In this document: piece after piece, positions 1 through 6,292 of the stretch
How positions within the stretch are numbered: position 1 is the stretch's first letter
Layout of the letters: every line of letters starts with the position of its first letter
From: Chloroflexota bacterium
GTDB taxonomy: Bacteria > Chloroflexota > Dormibacteria > Aeolococcales > Aeolococcaceae
DNA: 9,087 nt
NCBI GenBank assembly: GCA_003491925.1
Contig: DNAU01000066.1
Location: 1-9,087, forward strand
Direction of reading: 5' to 3'
The notes under the pieces: model-generated
Databases searched by the model: none
What the model saw: the letters and a program-made list of their open reading frames with translations, nothing else
Told to the model about the DNA's origin: nothing
Program-made: the position numbers and the translations under genes

Positions 1-405
1 GTCCCCACCGAGAAGGCTCATGAACGCCCGCGTGAGCAGCGGGAAGAGCGGGAAGAAGACCCCGACGGGACCGATGCCGGAGCTGGGTGGGAGGTACCCG
101 TGGAGGGCGATCTGCGAGTAGAGCGCGGCATCGTTGCGCTGCCACGGTCCAACCAGGAGGCCCTGCCACCCCGAGGTCGCCGGAGGTGGTCCGAACCAGG
201 TGATCCCCTGCGTGTCGCAGTGTCCGTCACCGCACGAGACCGCCACGGCCAGGCCGAGGACCACCCGCATCGCGACGACCATCCCGACCGAGAGAAGCGC
301 CGCCTTCTCGAGCGGACGCCTGCCGCGGACCCCCGCGATGATCCGGTCGAACACCGCCGGACGCGGCCGGGAGGTCCCCGACAGCCGGCGGCTGCCCGCG
401 CTCAT
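1..405 (-). CDS. PIG-V-like GT-C membrane mannosyltransferase, N-terminal part (runs off left edge)
   Basis: The frame stays open from an ATG at 405 to the window edge, giving 135 residues with the rest of the gene outside. One membrane helix lies at about residues 37-57. The stretch after it has WQRNDAALYSQIALHGY (88-104) and FFPLFPLL (117-124). These match the W-x-x-x-D...Y-x-x-IA-x-x-GY and FFPLYPLL signatures at the start of PIG-V/Gpi18-like GT-C glycosyltransferases. In that family an acidic residue in this first extracytoplasmic loop (here D92) is expected to help use a lipid-phosphate sugar donor. Two cysteines (58 and 63) sit in the same loop and could form a disulfide. The start lies 2 bp after the stop of the upstream paralogue (TGACCATG), so the genes are probably translationally coupled. 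No clear Shine-Dalgarno is visible. The family call rests on motifs only; the acceptor and sugar are unknown. Confidence 0.72.
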   Translation of the reverse strand, partial: MSAGSRRLSGTSRPRPAVFDRIIAGVRGRRPLEKAALLSVGMVVAMRVVLGLAVAVSCGDGHCDTQGITWFGPPPATSGWQGLLVGPWQRNDAALYSQIALHGYLPPSSGIGPVGVFFPLFPLLTRAFMSLLGGD

Positions 406-407
406 GG

Positions 408-1604
408 TCACGCCACGAACTGGCCGGTCGCCATCAGGGTGGCGAGGAACCCCATCCAACCGGCCGACACCGCGATCAGGACCGGACGCGAGCGCGGATG
501 GCGGAGGGTGACGTCGGCGAGGGCCAGGTAGATCGGCACCACCGTCATCATGTACCGGGGCACGCTCAGCCAGTAGATGAGCGAGGTGGACATCAGCCAC
601 GCCACCGCCGCGAAGACGGTGAGCGCGGGTGCGACCGTCCGCCAGTGCCAGGCCAGCCAGATCACGGCGACCAGCCCGGCGACCCCGAAGAGCATCTCCA
701 TGCCGAAGACGAAGCTGTTCCCCCCGGTGCCTCCGACGAAGGACGCGAAGGTGGCCCGGGCGCCGTCCCATGGCCAGGCGAAGAGGCGGTTGAAGGAGGC
801 CGAGCGCTCCACATGGAGGTAGGCGAGAGGGTCCCCCGTCGAGAGCCAGGCGTAGGCGACGAGGAGCAGCGGTGCCAGCAGGCTCGAGAGGATGGCGATC
901 AAGCCGCGCCCGGGGCGTCCGCGGCGGCGTACGAGGTGGTCGACGATGAGCGCCGGGATGAGCGCGACCCCCGTAATCCGCACCAGCATGGCGATCGCCG
1001 CGGCGATGGAGGCGCGGCCGTCACGGCCTCGGCGCATGTAGTAGAGCGAGGCGGTGGCGGCGGCGAGGAAGGTGCTCTCCGAGTAGACGGCGGTCAGGTA
1101 GACGGCATACGGAAAGACTGCCAGTGCCCAGCAGGCGAAGCGCGCTGACGTCTCGTCGCCGCGCTCGAGCAGGATCAGCTTGGCCAGGAACACGAGGGCG
1201 ATCAGCTCGGCGGCGGCGCTCACCACGATGCCGGCGGCGATGGTGCCCGGCACGATGTAGCCGAGGAGGTGCACCAGCAGCGGGTAGCCGGGGAAGTACG
1301 CCCAGAGGTGCCCCGGGGCTCCGGCCGCCAGGTTGACCGGGCCGCTCGGATACCCCTGCTGGGCGATCTCGGTGAACGCGGCGCCGTCCCAGAGCGCGAA
1401 GGGCTGAAGCAGGGTCGAGGGGACGGGCAGGCCGGCCCCCGTGCCCCGAACCCACACGGTCAGCATCGGCACCAGGACGCCGATCAGCTTGCTGGCGGTG
1501 AACGGGGGGAGGGCGATGCGCAGCACGCCGGCGCGGCGCCGGACGCTGGCCCATCGGCTGGTCGGCGACGATGCCGCCGGCACATGGTTGGGCGGCGGCG
1601 CCAT
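408..1604 (-). CDS. PIG-V-like GT-C multi-pass membrane mannosyltransferase
   Basis: The protein has 398 residues and about nine or ten hydrophobic helices (roughly 31-52, 119-143, 156-182, 199-222, 233-254, 294-316, 324-345, 348-366 and 373-393). Motifs in order are LWDGAAFTEIAQQGY (71-85), YFPGYPLL (103-110), VYSES (173-177), STGDPLAYLHVER (255-267) and SVPRYMMTVVPIY (347-359). This order is typical of PIG-V/Gpi18-type GT-C enzymes, which move mannose from polyprenyl-phosphate-mannose on the outer face of the membrane. D73 is the likely catalytic acidic residue. The frame is open upstream to 1772, but the added 56 residues are Arg/Gly/Pro-rich and cover the intergenic promoter elements, so I chose the ATG at 1604. 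There is no good Shine-Dalgarno; a -10-like TACACT at 1618-1613 (minus) lies 8 nt before the ATG, which would allow a leaderless mRNA. A paralogue follows 2 bp downstream. Substrate unknown. Confidence 0.8.
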   Translation of the reverse strand: MAPPPNHVPAASSPTSRWASVRRRAGVLRIALPPFTASKLIGVLVPMLTVWVRGTGAGLPVPSTLLQPFALWDGAAFTEIAQQGYPSGPVNLAAGAPGHLWAYFPGYPLLVHLLGYIVPGTIAAGIVVSAAAELIALVFLAKLILLERGDETSARFACWALAVFPYAVYLTAVYSESTFLAAATASLYYMRRGRDGRASIAAAIAMLVRITGVALIPALIVDHLVRRRGRPGRGLIAILSSLLAPLLLVAYAWLSTGDPLAYLHVERSASFNRLFAWPWDGARATFASFVGGTGGNSFVFGMEMLFGVAGLVAVIWLAWHWRTVAPALTVFAAVAWLMSTSLIYWLSVPRYMMTVVPIYLALADVTLRHPRSRPVLIAVSAGWMGFLATLMATGQFVA

Positions 1605-1610
1605 GGCCCG

Positions 1611-1652
1611 CGAGTGTACTCGGGGCCGGCACTCCAGGCCCGGGTATACTCG
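1611..1652. promoter_or_regulatory. Divergent promoter region with two 12-bp dyad repeats
   Basis: Two imperfectly palindromic 12-mers lie in the 83-bp gap between divergent genes: CGAGTGTACTCG at 1611-1622 and CGGGTATACTCG at 1641-1652. They match at 10 of 12 positions and start exactly 30 bp apart, close to three helical turns. Each has 5-bp arms around a 2-bp centre; the first is perfect, the second has one arm mismatch. The second contains a plus-strand TATACT. Read on the minus strand they give TATACC and TACACT. They could be paired operator sites for a dimeric repressor, or symmetric -10 elements serving both directions. No convincing -35 hexamer is visible on either strand. Confidence 0.45.
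1645..1650 (+). promoter_or_regulatory. Putative -10 box (TATACT) for the small membrane protein-gltX pair
   Basis: TATACT matches the sigma-70 family -10 consensus at five of six positions. Transcription would start near 1657, leaving a leader of about 30 nt before the ATG at 1688. No recognisable -35 lies 16-19 bp upstream, so this is a tentative call. It overlaps the second dyad repeat. Confidence 0.4.
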
Positions 1653-1678
1653 ATCGGATCTCGTCACTGCCCACTTTC

Positions 1679-1684
1679 GGAGGT
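1679..1684 (+). promoter_or_regulatory. Ribosome binding site GGAGGT
   Basis: A near-perfect Shine-Dalgarno sequence lies 3 nt before the ATG at 1688. It is the strongest one in the window and decides the start of the small membrane protein against the longer open frame that begins at 1571. The spacing is a little short. Confidence 0.7.
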
Positions 1685-1687
1685 CAC

Positions 1688-1924
1688 ATGCCCGCCCGCG
1701 ACGAGGCCTCCCCGACCCCCCCCCGCGACGTCGCGCCCCTTCCCCCTGCCTGGGGGATGGGCGACGGCGCACCTGGCGGCGGTGGCGTCTCGGTGGATGG
1801 GCGTCGCGGTGGTGGCGGGCTCCGCCGAGTCGGCTTCACGGTCTCGGGGTTCGACGCCGCCATCCTGGTGGCCGTGCTGCTGATCTGGACCGCGCTCTTC
1901 GTCCTCTTCTTCGCGCAGCGCTGA
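1688..1924 (+). CDS. Small protein with one C-terminal membrane helix (hypothetical)
   Basis: This gene encodes 78 residues. The first 50 are rich in Gly, Pro, Ala and Arg and look disordered. Residues 57-75 (FDAAILVAVLLIWTALFVL) form one strongly hydrophobic helix, followed by only FFAQR or a slightly shorter tail. The layout is that of a tail-anchored protein with its N-terminus in the cytoplasm; no signal peptide is seen. I do not recognise a family. The start is supported by GGAGGT just upstream and a TATACT box about 40 bp upstream. gltX begins 10 bp after the stop, so the two are probably one transcript and this may be its leader gene. A run of nine C at 1716-1724 lies in the coding sequence; an error or slippage there would break the frame. 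The hydrophobic tail being in frame with the ribosome site argues that the sequence as given is right. Confidence 0.6.
   Translation: MPARDEASPTPPRDVAPLPPAWGMGDGAPGGGGVSVDGRRGGGGLRRVGFTVSGFDAAILVAVLLIWTALFVLFFAQR
1716..1724 (+). repeat. C9 homopolymer tract inside the small membrane protein gene
   Basis: Nine consecutive C residues lie about 28 bases after the start codon and encode part of a Thr-Pro-Pro-Arg stretch. Gain or loss of one base would remove the downstream membrane helix from the frame. The tract may be a slippage site, a sequencing-error hot spot, or simply a result of high GC and proline codons. Confidence 0.9.
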
Positions 1925-1934
1925 GCCCCGTCAG

Positions 1935-3389
1935 GTGGCTCCCATCCGCACCCGGTTCGCCCCCTCGCCCACCGGATTCCTCCACCTCGGCAACGTCCGC
2001 ACCGCGCTCTTCGCCTGGCTCGCCGCCCGCTCCACGGGCGGCAGCTTCGTGCTCCGCATCGAGGACACCGACCAGGGACGCTACGTGCCCGAGAGCGAGG
2101 CCGCCATCCTGGAGACCCTCCAGTGGCTGGAGCTGACCTGGGACGAGGGCCCTGAGGTGGGCGGCCCGCAAGGCCCCTACATTCAATCGCTGCGCCTCGA
2201 CCTCTACGCCGAGCATGCCCGCAGACTGGTCGAATCGGGCGCTGCGTACTGGTGCACCTGTGCTCCTGAGCGCCTGACCGAGATGCGCCTGGAGCAGCAG
2301 CGCCTCCACCAGCCGCCCCGCTACGACCGTCGCTGTCTCAGCCGGCAGGACCAGGTGGCGGCGGAGCGCGAGAGCGGGATGCCGGCGGTGCTCCGGCTGC
2401 GCATGCCGGCGGGGACGACCGAGTGGGACGACGTCATCCACGGCCTCATCCGCTACGACAACGCCGACATCGATGACCAGGTGCTGCTCAAGTCGGACGG
2501 CTTTCCCACCTACCACCTGGCCGTCGTCGTCGACGACCACCTGATGGGGATCAGCCATGTGATCCGCTCCGACGAGTGGATCCCCTCCACCCCCAAGCAC
2601 CTCGCCATCTACGCCGCCCTGGGGTGGGAGGCGCCCCGCTTCTGCCACGCGCCCAACGTCCTGGACGAGTCCCGCCAGAAGCTCTCCAAGCGGCGCGGCG
2701 CCCGCACCGTCCTCGAGTACGCGGAGCTGGGATACCTGCCCGAGGCGCTGATCAACGCCATGGCCCTGCTGGGGTGGTCCAGCGGCACCGAGCAGGAGGT
2801 CTTCAGCCGTGAGGAGCTGATCGCCGCCTTCTCACTGGAGCGGGTCCAATCGTCGCCGGCCGTCTTCGACGCGCACCGCCTGGACTCCCTCAACGGTCTC
2901 CACATCCGCCGGATGGACGGTGAGGCGCTGGTTGCGGCGCTCGAGTTCCACCTGCCGGAGACGAGCATCGAGACGCGCCGGAGGCTGGTGCCACTGCTGC
3001 GGGAGCGGATGATCACCCTGCGCGATGCGGTCGCGCTGGCCGAGCCGCTGCTCGGGCCCGCCCCCTGGGACCCGGACGTCGTCTTCCCGCCTCGCAAGGT
3101 GGATCCCGAGACCACCGGGGCGCTTCTTGACGTCGCCGTCGCCGAGGTGGAGGCGCGCGGGTTGGACGACCTCGAGGCGATGCGGCTGCGCCTCACCGAG
3201 CTGCTCGAGTCCCGCGGGGTCAAGGCCCGCGACGGGTTCCGGGTCCTCTACATCGCCATCCTCGGCCATCCCTCCGGCCTTCCGGTGTTCGACGCCATGG
3301 CCTTCATCGGTGTCGAGAAGAGCGCGGAGCGTCTGCGCATGGCGCGCCAGGAGCTGGACCGCCGCCGGAGCAGCCCGCCGGCCGGGTGA
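1935..3389 (+). CDS. gltX: Glutamyl-tRNA synthetase
   Basis: The enzyme activates glutamate with ATP and charges tRNA(Glu) in the cytoplasm; it is class Ib. The protein has 484 residues, the usual length. It begins with RTRFAPSPTGFLHLGN, where HLGN (17-20) is the HIGH-type signature of the Rossmann catalytic domain. RIEDTD follows at 41-46, and the KMSKS-type loop is KLSKR at 249-253. Cysteines 107, 109 and 134 correspond to the Cys-x-Cys...Cys zinc-site region known in E. coli GluRS; the fourth ligand is not obvious (Ser at 136). The part from about residue 300 on is the helical anticodon-binding region. The GTG at 1935 is the first possible start and places the conserved N-terminus at residue 5; no strong Shine-Dalgarno precedes it, so translation may depend on the small gene ending 10 bp upstream. 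Whether it also charges tRNA(Gln) cannot be told from the sequence alone. Confidence 0.97.
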   Translation: MAPIRTRFAPSPTGFLHLGNVRTALFAWLAARSTGGSFVLRIEDTDQGRYVPESEAAILETLQWLELTWDEGPEVGGPQGPYIQSLRLDLYAEHARRLVESGAAYWCTCAPERLTEMRLEQQRLHQPPRYDRRCLSRQDQVAAERESGMPAVLRLRMPAGTTEWDDVIHGLIRYDNADIDDQVLLKSDGFPTYHLAVVVDDHLMGISHVIRSDEWIPSTPKHLAIYAALGWEAPRFCHAPNVLDESRQKLSKRRGARTVLEYAELGYLPEALINAMALLGWSSGTEQEVFSREELIAAFSLERVQSSPAVFDAHRLDSLNGLHIRRMDGEALVAALEFHLPETSIETRRRLVPLLRERMITLRDAVALAEPLLGPAPWDPDVVFPPRKVDPETTGALLDVAVAEVEARGLDDLEAMRLRLTELLESRGVKARDGFRVLYIAILGHPSGLPVFDAMAFIGVEKSAERLRMARQELDRRRSSPPAG

Positions 3390-3421
3390 CCCGCGGATCA
3401 CGGGTGGCAGGAGTGCCGCTG

Positions 3422-3459
3422 CAGGCTGGGAGCCTGGGCCGTCCAGGACGGCTGGGCTC
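3422..3459. terminator. Hairpin between convergent genes, probable bidirectional terminator
   Basis: The 68-bp gap between the convergent ends of gltX and the 407-residue gene holds nested inverted repeats: CAGGCT-GGG-AGCCTG at 3422-3436 and GCCGTCC-A-GGACGGC at 3438-3452. Outer arms GAGCCT (3430-3435) and GGGCTC (3454-3459) can extend the second stem to about 12 bp with one bulge. The two hairpins share bases 3430-3436, so they are alternatives. No U-run follows on either strand. The position and symmetry suggest it ends transcription from both sides. Confidence 0.5.
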
Positions 3460-4681
3460 AGTGAGGCAGGGCGGGGACCACCGCGTCCATCTCGTCCGCA
3501 AGATGGGCGAGGGTGACTGAGGTCACACCGCGGATCACGAGGCCGCGGACTTCGTCGACCAGTATCCCCAGCGACACGCGCTGGGCGACCGCGTCGTCGA
3601 CCATGGCCTCCACACGGGGAGACTGGCGTAGGAGATGAGCTCGCGCCAGCTGCTTCAGTGCGACGGCCACCTCGGCGACGGATGGAGTGGCGACGGACGG
3701 CGTGGGGTGCACATGGTCGTCGGCGTGCTCGAGTAGCGCGAAGGGGTCGAAGGGCTCGGCCTGGAGGACCGCAGCCTGAGGGGCGGCGGGGGGTGCGGGC
3801 GCGACCGCAGGGCCCGGGGGGCGCACGCCTCCCGTGGCCGCGGAGCCGAGCGGCGCTGTCGACCAGCCGATCCCGACGCTGAGCGGCGCGGCGTTGCCGG
3901 GAGCAGCCACGGGCTTCGCCGCCACCAGGGCTGCCCGGGCCGGCTCGGGTGCCGTCGGGGCGGCGCCGGGAGACGAGACGGGGATCGGCTTCACGACGGG
4001 CGCCGGGGTTGCCAGCTCGCGGCGAACCCGAATGGTCCCCCGCCTGGTCGCGGCCAGCGGATCCAGCAAACCCTCCGGACCGAGCTCCGGATGGGACTCC
4101 GTGTAGGTGGCCACCTGCCGCCCGCCCAGGATCATGGTGACGCCCCGGCCGACCGGCGTGTCGAACTCCACCACGAAGAGCCCGCCGCGGTCGCAGAGGT
4201 CGGCCAGGAGGCCCTTCCAATCGGTCCACTCGAGCCGGAGATCCGCGTGGCAGGGGCTGCCTCGGCAGAGGGATGGGGCGGCCGCCACGACGTTGCGATC
4301 CAGCTGGTACGCGCTCACGGTGGCGTCGTTCCAGCCCGAGATCAGCTGGAGCGCCTTCTGGCCCTCGAACCTCTTCCCACCCTCGTATGCGTAAACCTCG
4401 AAGAGGCCTGCCTCCTTGATCAGGATGACCCCGACGGACCCGGATCGCCGGCTGACCAGAGCCCCGTCTCCGATGACCGGCGCGAGTGCCTCGATGACGA
4501 TCGCGGGCGCCGGGATCCCCTCAAAGAGGGCGGTGCCGCGCGGAAGGATGGGGATGCCGTCGTGGGCCCCGGGGGCCCAACCGGCAAACTTGTCCATCGC
4601 GGAGCTCGGCTCCACCCTGGTTCCCGCGGGAGCCGCAGTCTCCGCCCTGGATCCGCCGACGACGGGGTGGCCTTCGTCCAT
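3458..4681 (-). CDS. Uncharacterised protein with two DUF4388-like modules and a helical C-terminus
   Basis: This 407-residue protein has no membrane helix or signal peptide and is probably cytoplasmic. Residues about 42-130 have alternating strands, then GGKRFEGQKALQLISGWNDATV (split here as GGKRF and ALQLISGW), ending in a beta pair. This resembles DUF4388/PATAN-type modules, in which a gene product 'G-x-I-x-F...G...A...W' pattern is common. A second copy seems to lie at about 145-222, with GGLFVVEF, MILGGRQVATY and GTIRVRREL as the matching strands. Residues about 223-305 are an Ala/Pro/Gly linker. Residues about 333-403 form three or four amphipathic helices. I cannot give a function; DUF4388-like domains are often met in signalling proteins. 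The ATG at 4681 gives the longest form; ATG 4597 (MDKFAGW, residue 29) is a reasonable alternative because conservation-like sequence begins near there. It is monocistronic and converges with gltX. Confidence 0.75.
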   Translation of the reverse strand: MDEGHPVVGGSRAETAAPAGTRVEPSSAMDKFAGWAPGAHDGIPILPRGTALFEGIPAPAIVIEALAPVIGDGALVSRRSGSVGVILIKEAGLFEVYAYEGGKRFEGQKALQLISGWNDATVSAYQLDRNVVAAAPSLCRGSPCHADLRLEWTDWKGLLADLCDRGGLFVVEFDTPVGRGVTMILGGRQVATYTESHPELGPEGLLDPLAATRRGTIRVRRELATPAPVVKPIPVSSPGAAPTAPEPARAALVAAKPVAAPGNAAPLSVGIGWSTAPLGSAATGGVRPPGPAVAPAPPAAPQAAVLQAEPFDPFALLEHADDHVHPTPSVATPSVAEVAVALKQLARAHLLRQSPRVEAMVDDAVAQRVSLGILVDEVRGLVIRGVTSVTLAHLADEMDAVVPALPH

Positions 4682-4842
4682 CGCAGATACCGAGTGTGAC
4701 TCCCGCGATCGGGCCGGGCGTTACGCTCCTGTCGCCAGAGCGCACGAGATGAGCACGATTCTGTTCAGCTTGCCACCGGCTCGGAGGCAGGCCCTGGCCC
4801 TGGGGCTCCCGGTCCGCTCGCCGATCTGACCGGCTGGGATCC
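4682..4842. other. Intergenic region between the oxidoreductase gene and the 407-residue gene
   Basis: This stretch lies between two genes on the same strand and should hold the end of the opp-type operon and the promoter of the 407-residue gene. I see no RNA gene or convincing promoter. GAGT-GTG-ACTC at 4692-4702 is a short dyad, 10 bp before the ATG at 4681, and resembles the dyads at 1611-1652 but has a 3-bp centre. Confidence 0.5.
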
Positions 4843-4863
4843 GCTCACCCCGTCCGGGTGGGC
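4843..4863 (-). terminator. Weak hairpin at the end of the importer operon
   Basis: GCTCACCC and GGGTGGGC flank a 5-nt loop and pair at seven of eight positions in the minus-strand transcript. The hairpin covers the stop codon of the oxidoreductase gene. It has no U-run, and in GC-rich DNA such stems occur by chance, so the terminator role is only a suggestion. Confidence 0.25.
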
Positions 4864-5255
4864 CCGCTGCGCTCCACGGTCATCCGCAACAGGACCCGGT
4901 GCTCGCGCTCCATGGCGTGCCGGTAGTCGGTCCAGTCGGGGTGCTCGCCCCCGGTCCGCCGGTAGTAGTCGACCAGCGGCTCCATCGCCTCGGGGAGGCC
5001 GACGATCTCCACCGTCCCCTCCACCGTGTGCCACTCACCGAAGAAGGGATCGCTGAACGAGCAGAGGGTGGCGCGGGGGTCGCGGCGGAGGTTGAGCGTC
5101 TTCATCGCTCCCTCGCGTGTGCTGATGACCACCCGCTTCTCGGCGTCGATCGCGGCGACCACCGGGGACATCTGGAGCCCCCCGTCGCGCCGGTGGGTGG
5201 CGAGCACACCGCGCCGGTGGTCGCGGATGAACGCCAGCGCCGCCTCGTGGTCCAT
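4845..5255 (-). CDS. PPOX-class split-barrel flavin/F420-dependent oxidoreductase
   Basis: The protein has 136 residues, the usual size for Rv1155-like members of the pyridoxamine 5'-phosphate oxidase-like family. It shows the family sequence pattern: GVLATHRRDGGLQMSPV (16-32), VVISTREGAMKTLNLRRDP (42-60, with the K-x-x-N-L-x-R-D-P cofactor-binding motif) and EWHTVEGTVEIV (74-85). Such proteins are small dimeric split barrels that bind F420 or a flavin and reduce varied substrates; the actual substrate and cofactor here are not known. The ATG at 5255 lies 2 bp after the stop of the upstream ATPase gene (TGAACATG), so it is the last gene of the importer operon and probably depends on translational coupling; no strong Shine-Dalgarno is seen. 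A frame open up to 6104 exists, but that extension is antisense-free shadow of the ATPase gene in another frame and is not coding. Confidence 0.88.
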   Translation of the reverse strand: MDHEAALAFIRDHRRGVLATHRRDGGLQMSPVVAAIDAEKRVVISTREGAMKTLNLRRDPRATLCSFSDPFFGEWHTVEGTVEIVGLPEAMEPLVDYYRRTGGEHPDWTDYRHAMEREHRVLLRMTVERSGPTRTG

Positions 5256-5257
5256 GT

Positions 5258-6292
5258 TCAGCCCAGCGCAGCTCCGACCTGTGCCGAGAAGTGGCAGGCG
5301 GCGAGATGCCCGTTGCCCTTCTCCTCGAGCGGCGGCTCCTCTTCGCTGCAGATGCCCGGGACCTGCGCAATCGGGCAGCGAGTGTGGAAGCGACAACCCG
5401 AGGGAGGGTGCAGGGGTGACGGGATCTCGCCGGTCAGCTCCACCAACCGCCGCTGCGACTCCACCCGCGGGTCGGGCACCGGGACGGCGGAGAGGAGCGC
5501 CTTGGTGTAGGGGTGGAACTGGGTCGAGTAGAGGTCGTCGCTGGGTGCGATCTCCACGATCTTGCCCAAGTACATCACCAGGACCCGCTGACTGATGTGC
5601 CGCACCACCGAGAGGTCGTGGGCGATGAAGAGGTAGGTCAGGTTGAACTCGGCCTGCAGATCCTCGAGCAGGTTGATGATCTGGGCCTGGATCGAGACGT
5701 CGAGAGCGGAGACGGGCTCGTCGCAGATGATCAGCTTGGGGTTCAGAGCCAGGGCCCGGGCGATGCCGATGCGCTGCCGCTGGCCGCCGCTGAACTCGTG
5801 CGGGTAGCGGTTGTTGAAGTAGGGATTCAGGCCGACGACCCGCAGCAGCTCCTGGACCCGGGCGTCCTTGGCCTTGCCGCGCACGACCTTGAAGTTGGTG
5901 AGTGGCTCGGCGATGATGTCGCCCACCGTCATCCGGGGGTCGAGCGAGGCGAAGGGATCCTGGAAGATCATCTGGAGCTGCTTGCGCTGCTGGCGCAGGC
6001 TCTCTCCGCGCAGCCCGGTGAGCTCGACGCCCTCGAAGATCACCCGGCCGGACGTCGCCGGGGTGAGCCGGGTGAGCACCCGGGCCAGCGTCGACTTCCC
6101 GCATCCGGACTCACCGACCAGCCCCACCGTCTCCCCGGCCCGGATCTCGAAGCTGACCCCGTCGACCGCTCTGCAGACGGTGCCGACCCCCACGTTGAAG
6201 TGCTTGACCACGTCGACGGCGCGCAGCAGCGGCTCGCCCGACGGGTCCGGACGGGTGCCGGTGGACGGCTCGGTCGACGGCGCGCTACTCAC
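5258..6292 (-). CDS. oppF: Peptide ABC importer ATP-binding protein, OppF/DppF type
   Basis: This 344-residue ATPase would sit on the inner face of the membrane and drive peptide import together with the OppD-type ATPase next door. It has the Walker A motif GESGCGKST (60-68), Q-loop Q111 in FQDP, signature FSGGQRQR (167-174), Walker B LIICDEP (187-193) and H-loop H225. The C-terminal oligopeptide-transporter extension (from about 255) keeps four cysteines, 300, 306, 315 and 333, in the GCRFHTRCP...C...AAC pattern; in related DppD proteins such cysteines bind a [4Fe-4S] cluster. The frame is open upstream to 6424, but I chose the GTG at 6292, since it overlaps the oppD stop by 8 bp (GTGAGTAG) and gives normal length. 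The transported substrate could be oligopeptides, dipeptides or another small solute, so the symbol shows the family, not the substrate. Confidence 0.92.
   Translation of the reverse strand: MSSAPSTEPSTGTRPDPSGEPLLRAVDVVKHFNVGVGTVCRAVDGVSFEIRAGETVGLVGESGCGKSTLARVLTRLTPATSGRVIFEGVELTGLRGESLRQQRKQLQMIFQDPFASLDPRMTVGDIIAEPLTNFKVVRGKAKDARVQELLRVVGLNPYFNNRYPHEFSGGQRQRIGIARALALNPKLIICDEPVSALDVSIQAQIINLLEDLQAEFNLTYLFIAHDLSVVRHISQRVLVMYLGKIVEIAPSDDLYSTQFHPYTKALLSAVPVPDPRVESQRRLVELTGEIPSPLHPPSGCRFHTRCPIAQVPGICSEEEPPLEEKGNGHLAACHFSAQVGAALG

Noticed and set aside
498..1148. Long plus-strand frames antisense to the mannosyltransferase gene
   Set aside because: The translation is Gly/Glu/Arg-rich with no hydrophobic or domain pattern, while the minus strand encodes a coherent membrane protein.
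1605..1772. N-terminal extension of the membrane mannosyltransferase
   Set aside because: It covers the divergent promoter region and the small gene's start, and is Arg/Gly-rich with no family resemblance.
3389..3405. ACCCG/CGGGT inverted repeat just after the gltX stop
   Set aside because: The stem is only 5 bp with a 7-nt loop; the larger hairpins at 3422-3459 are better terminator candidates.
2832..4229. A 465-codon minus-strand frame spanning gltX and the next gene
   Set aside because: It is antisense to gltX and off-frame in the 407-residue gene; its composition is low-complexity, as expected for shadow frames in GC-rich DNA.
4692..4702. Third copy of the 1611-1652 dyad element
   Set aside because: GAGTGTGACTC has a 3-bp instead of a 2-bp centre and lacks the full outer arms, so it is recorded only as a similarity in the intergenic entry.
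4845..6104. A 419-codon open frame suggesting a fusion ahead of the PPOX domain
   Set aside because: The part before 5255 is an off-frame reading of oppF; real ATPase motifs are in the other frame.
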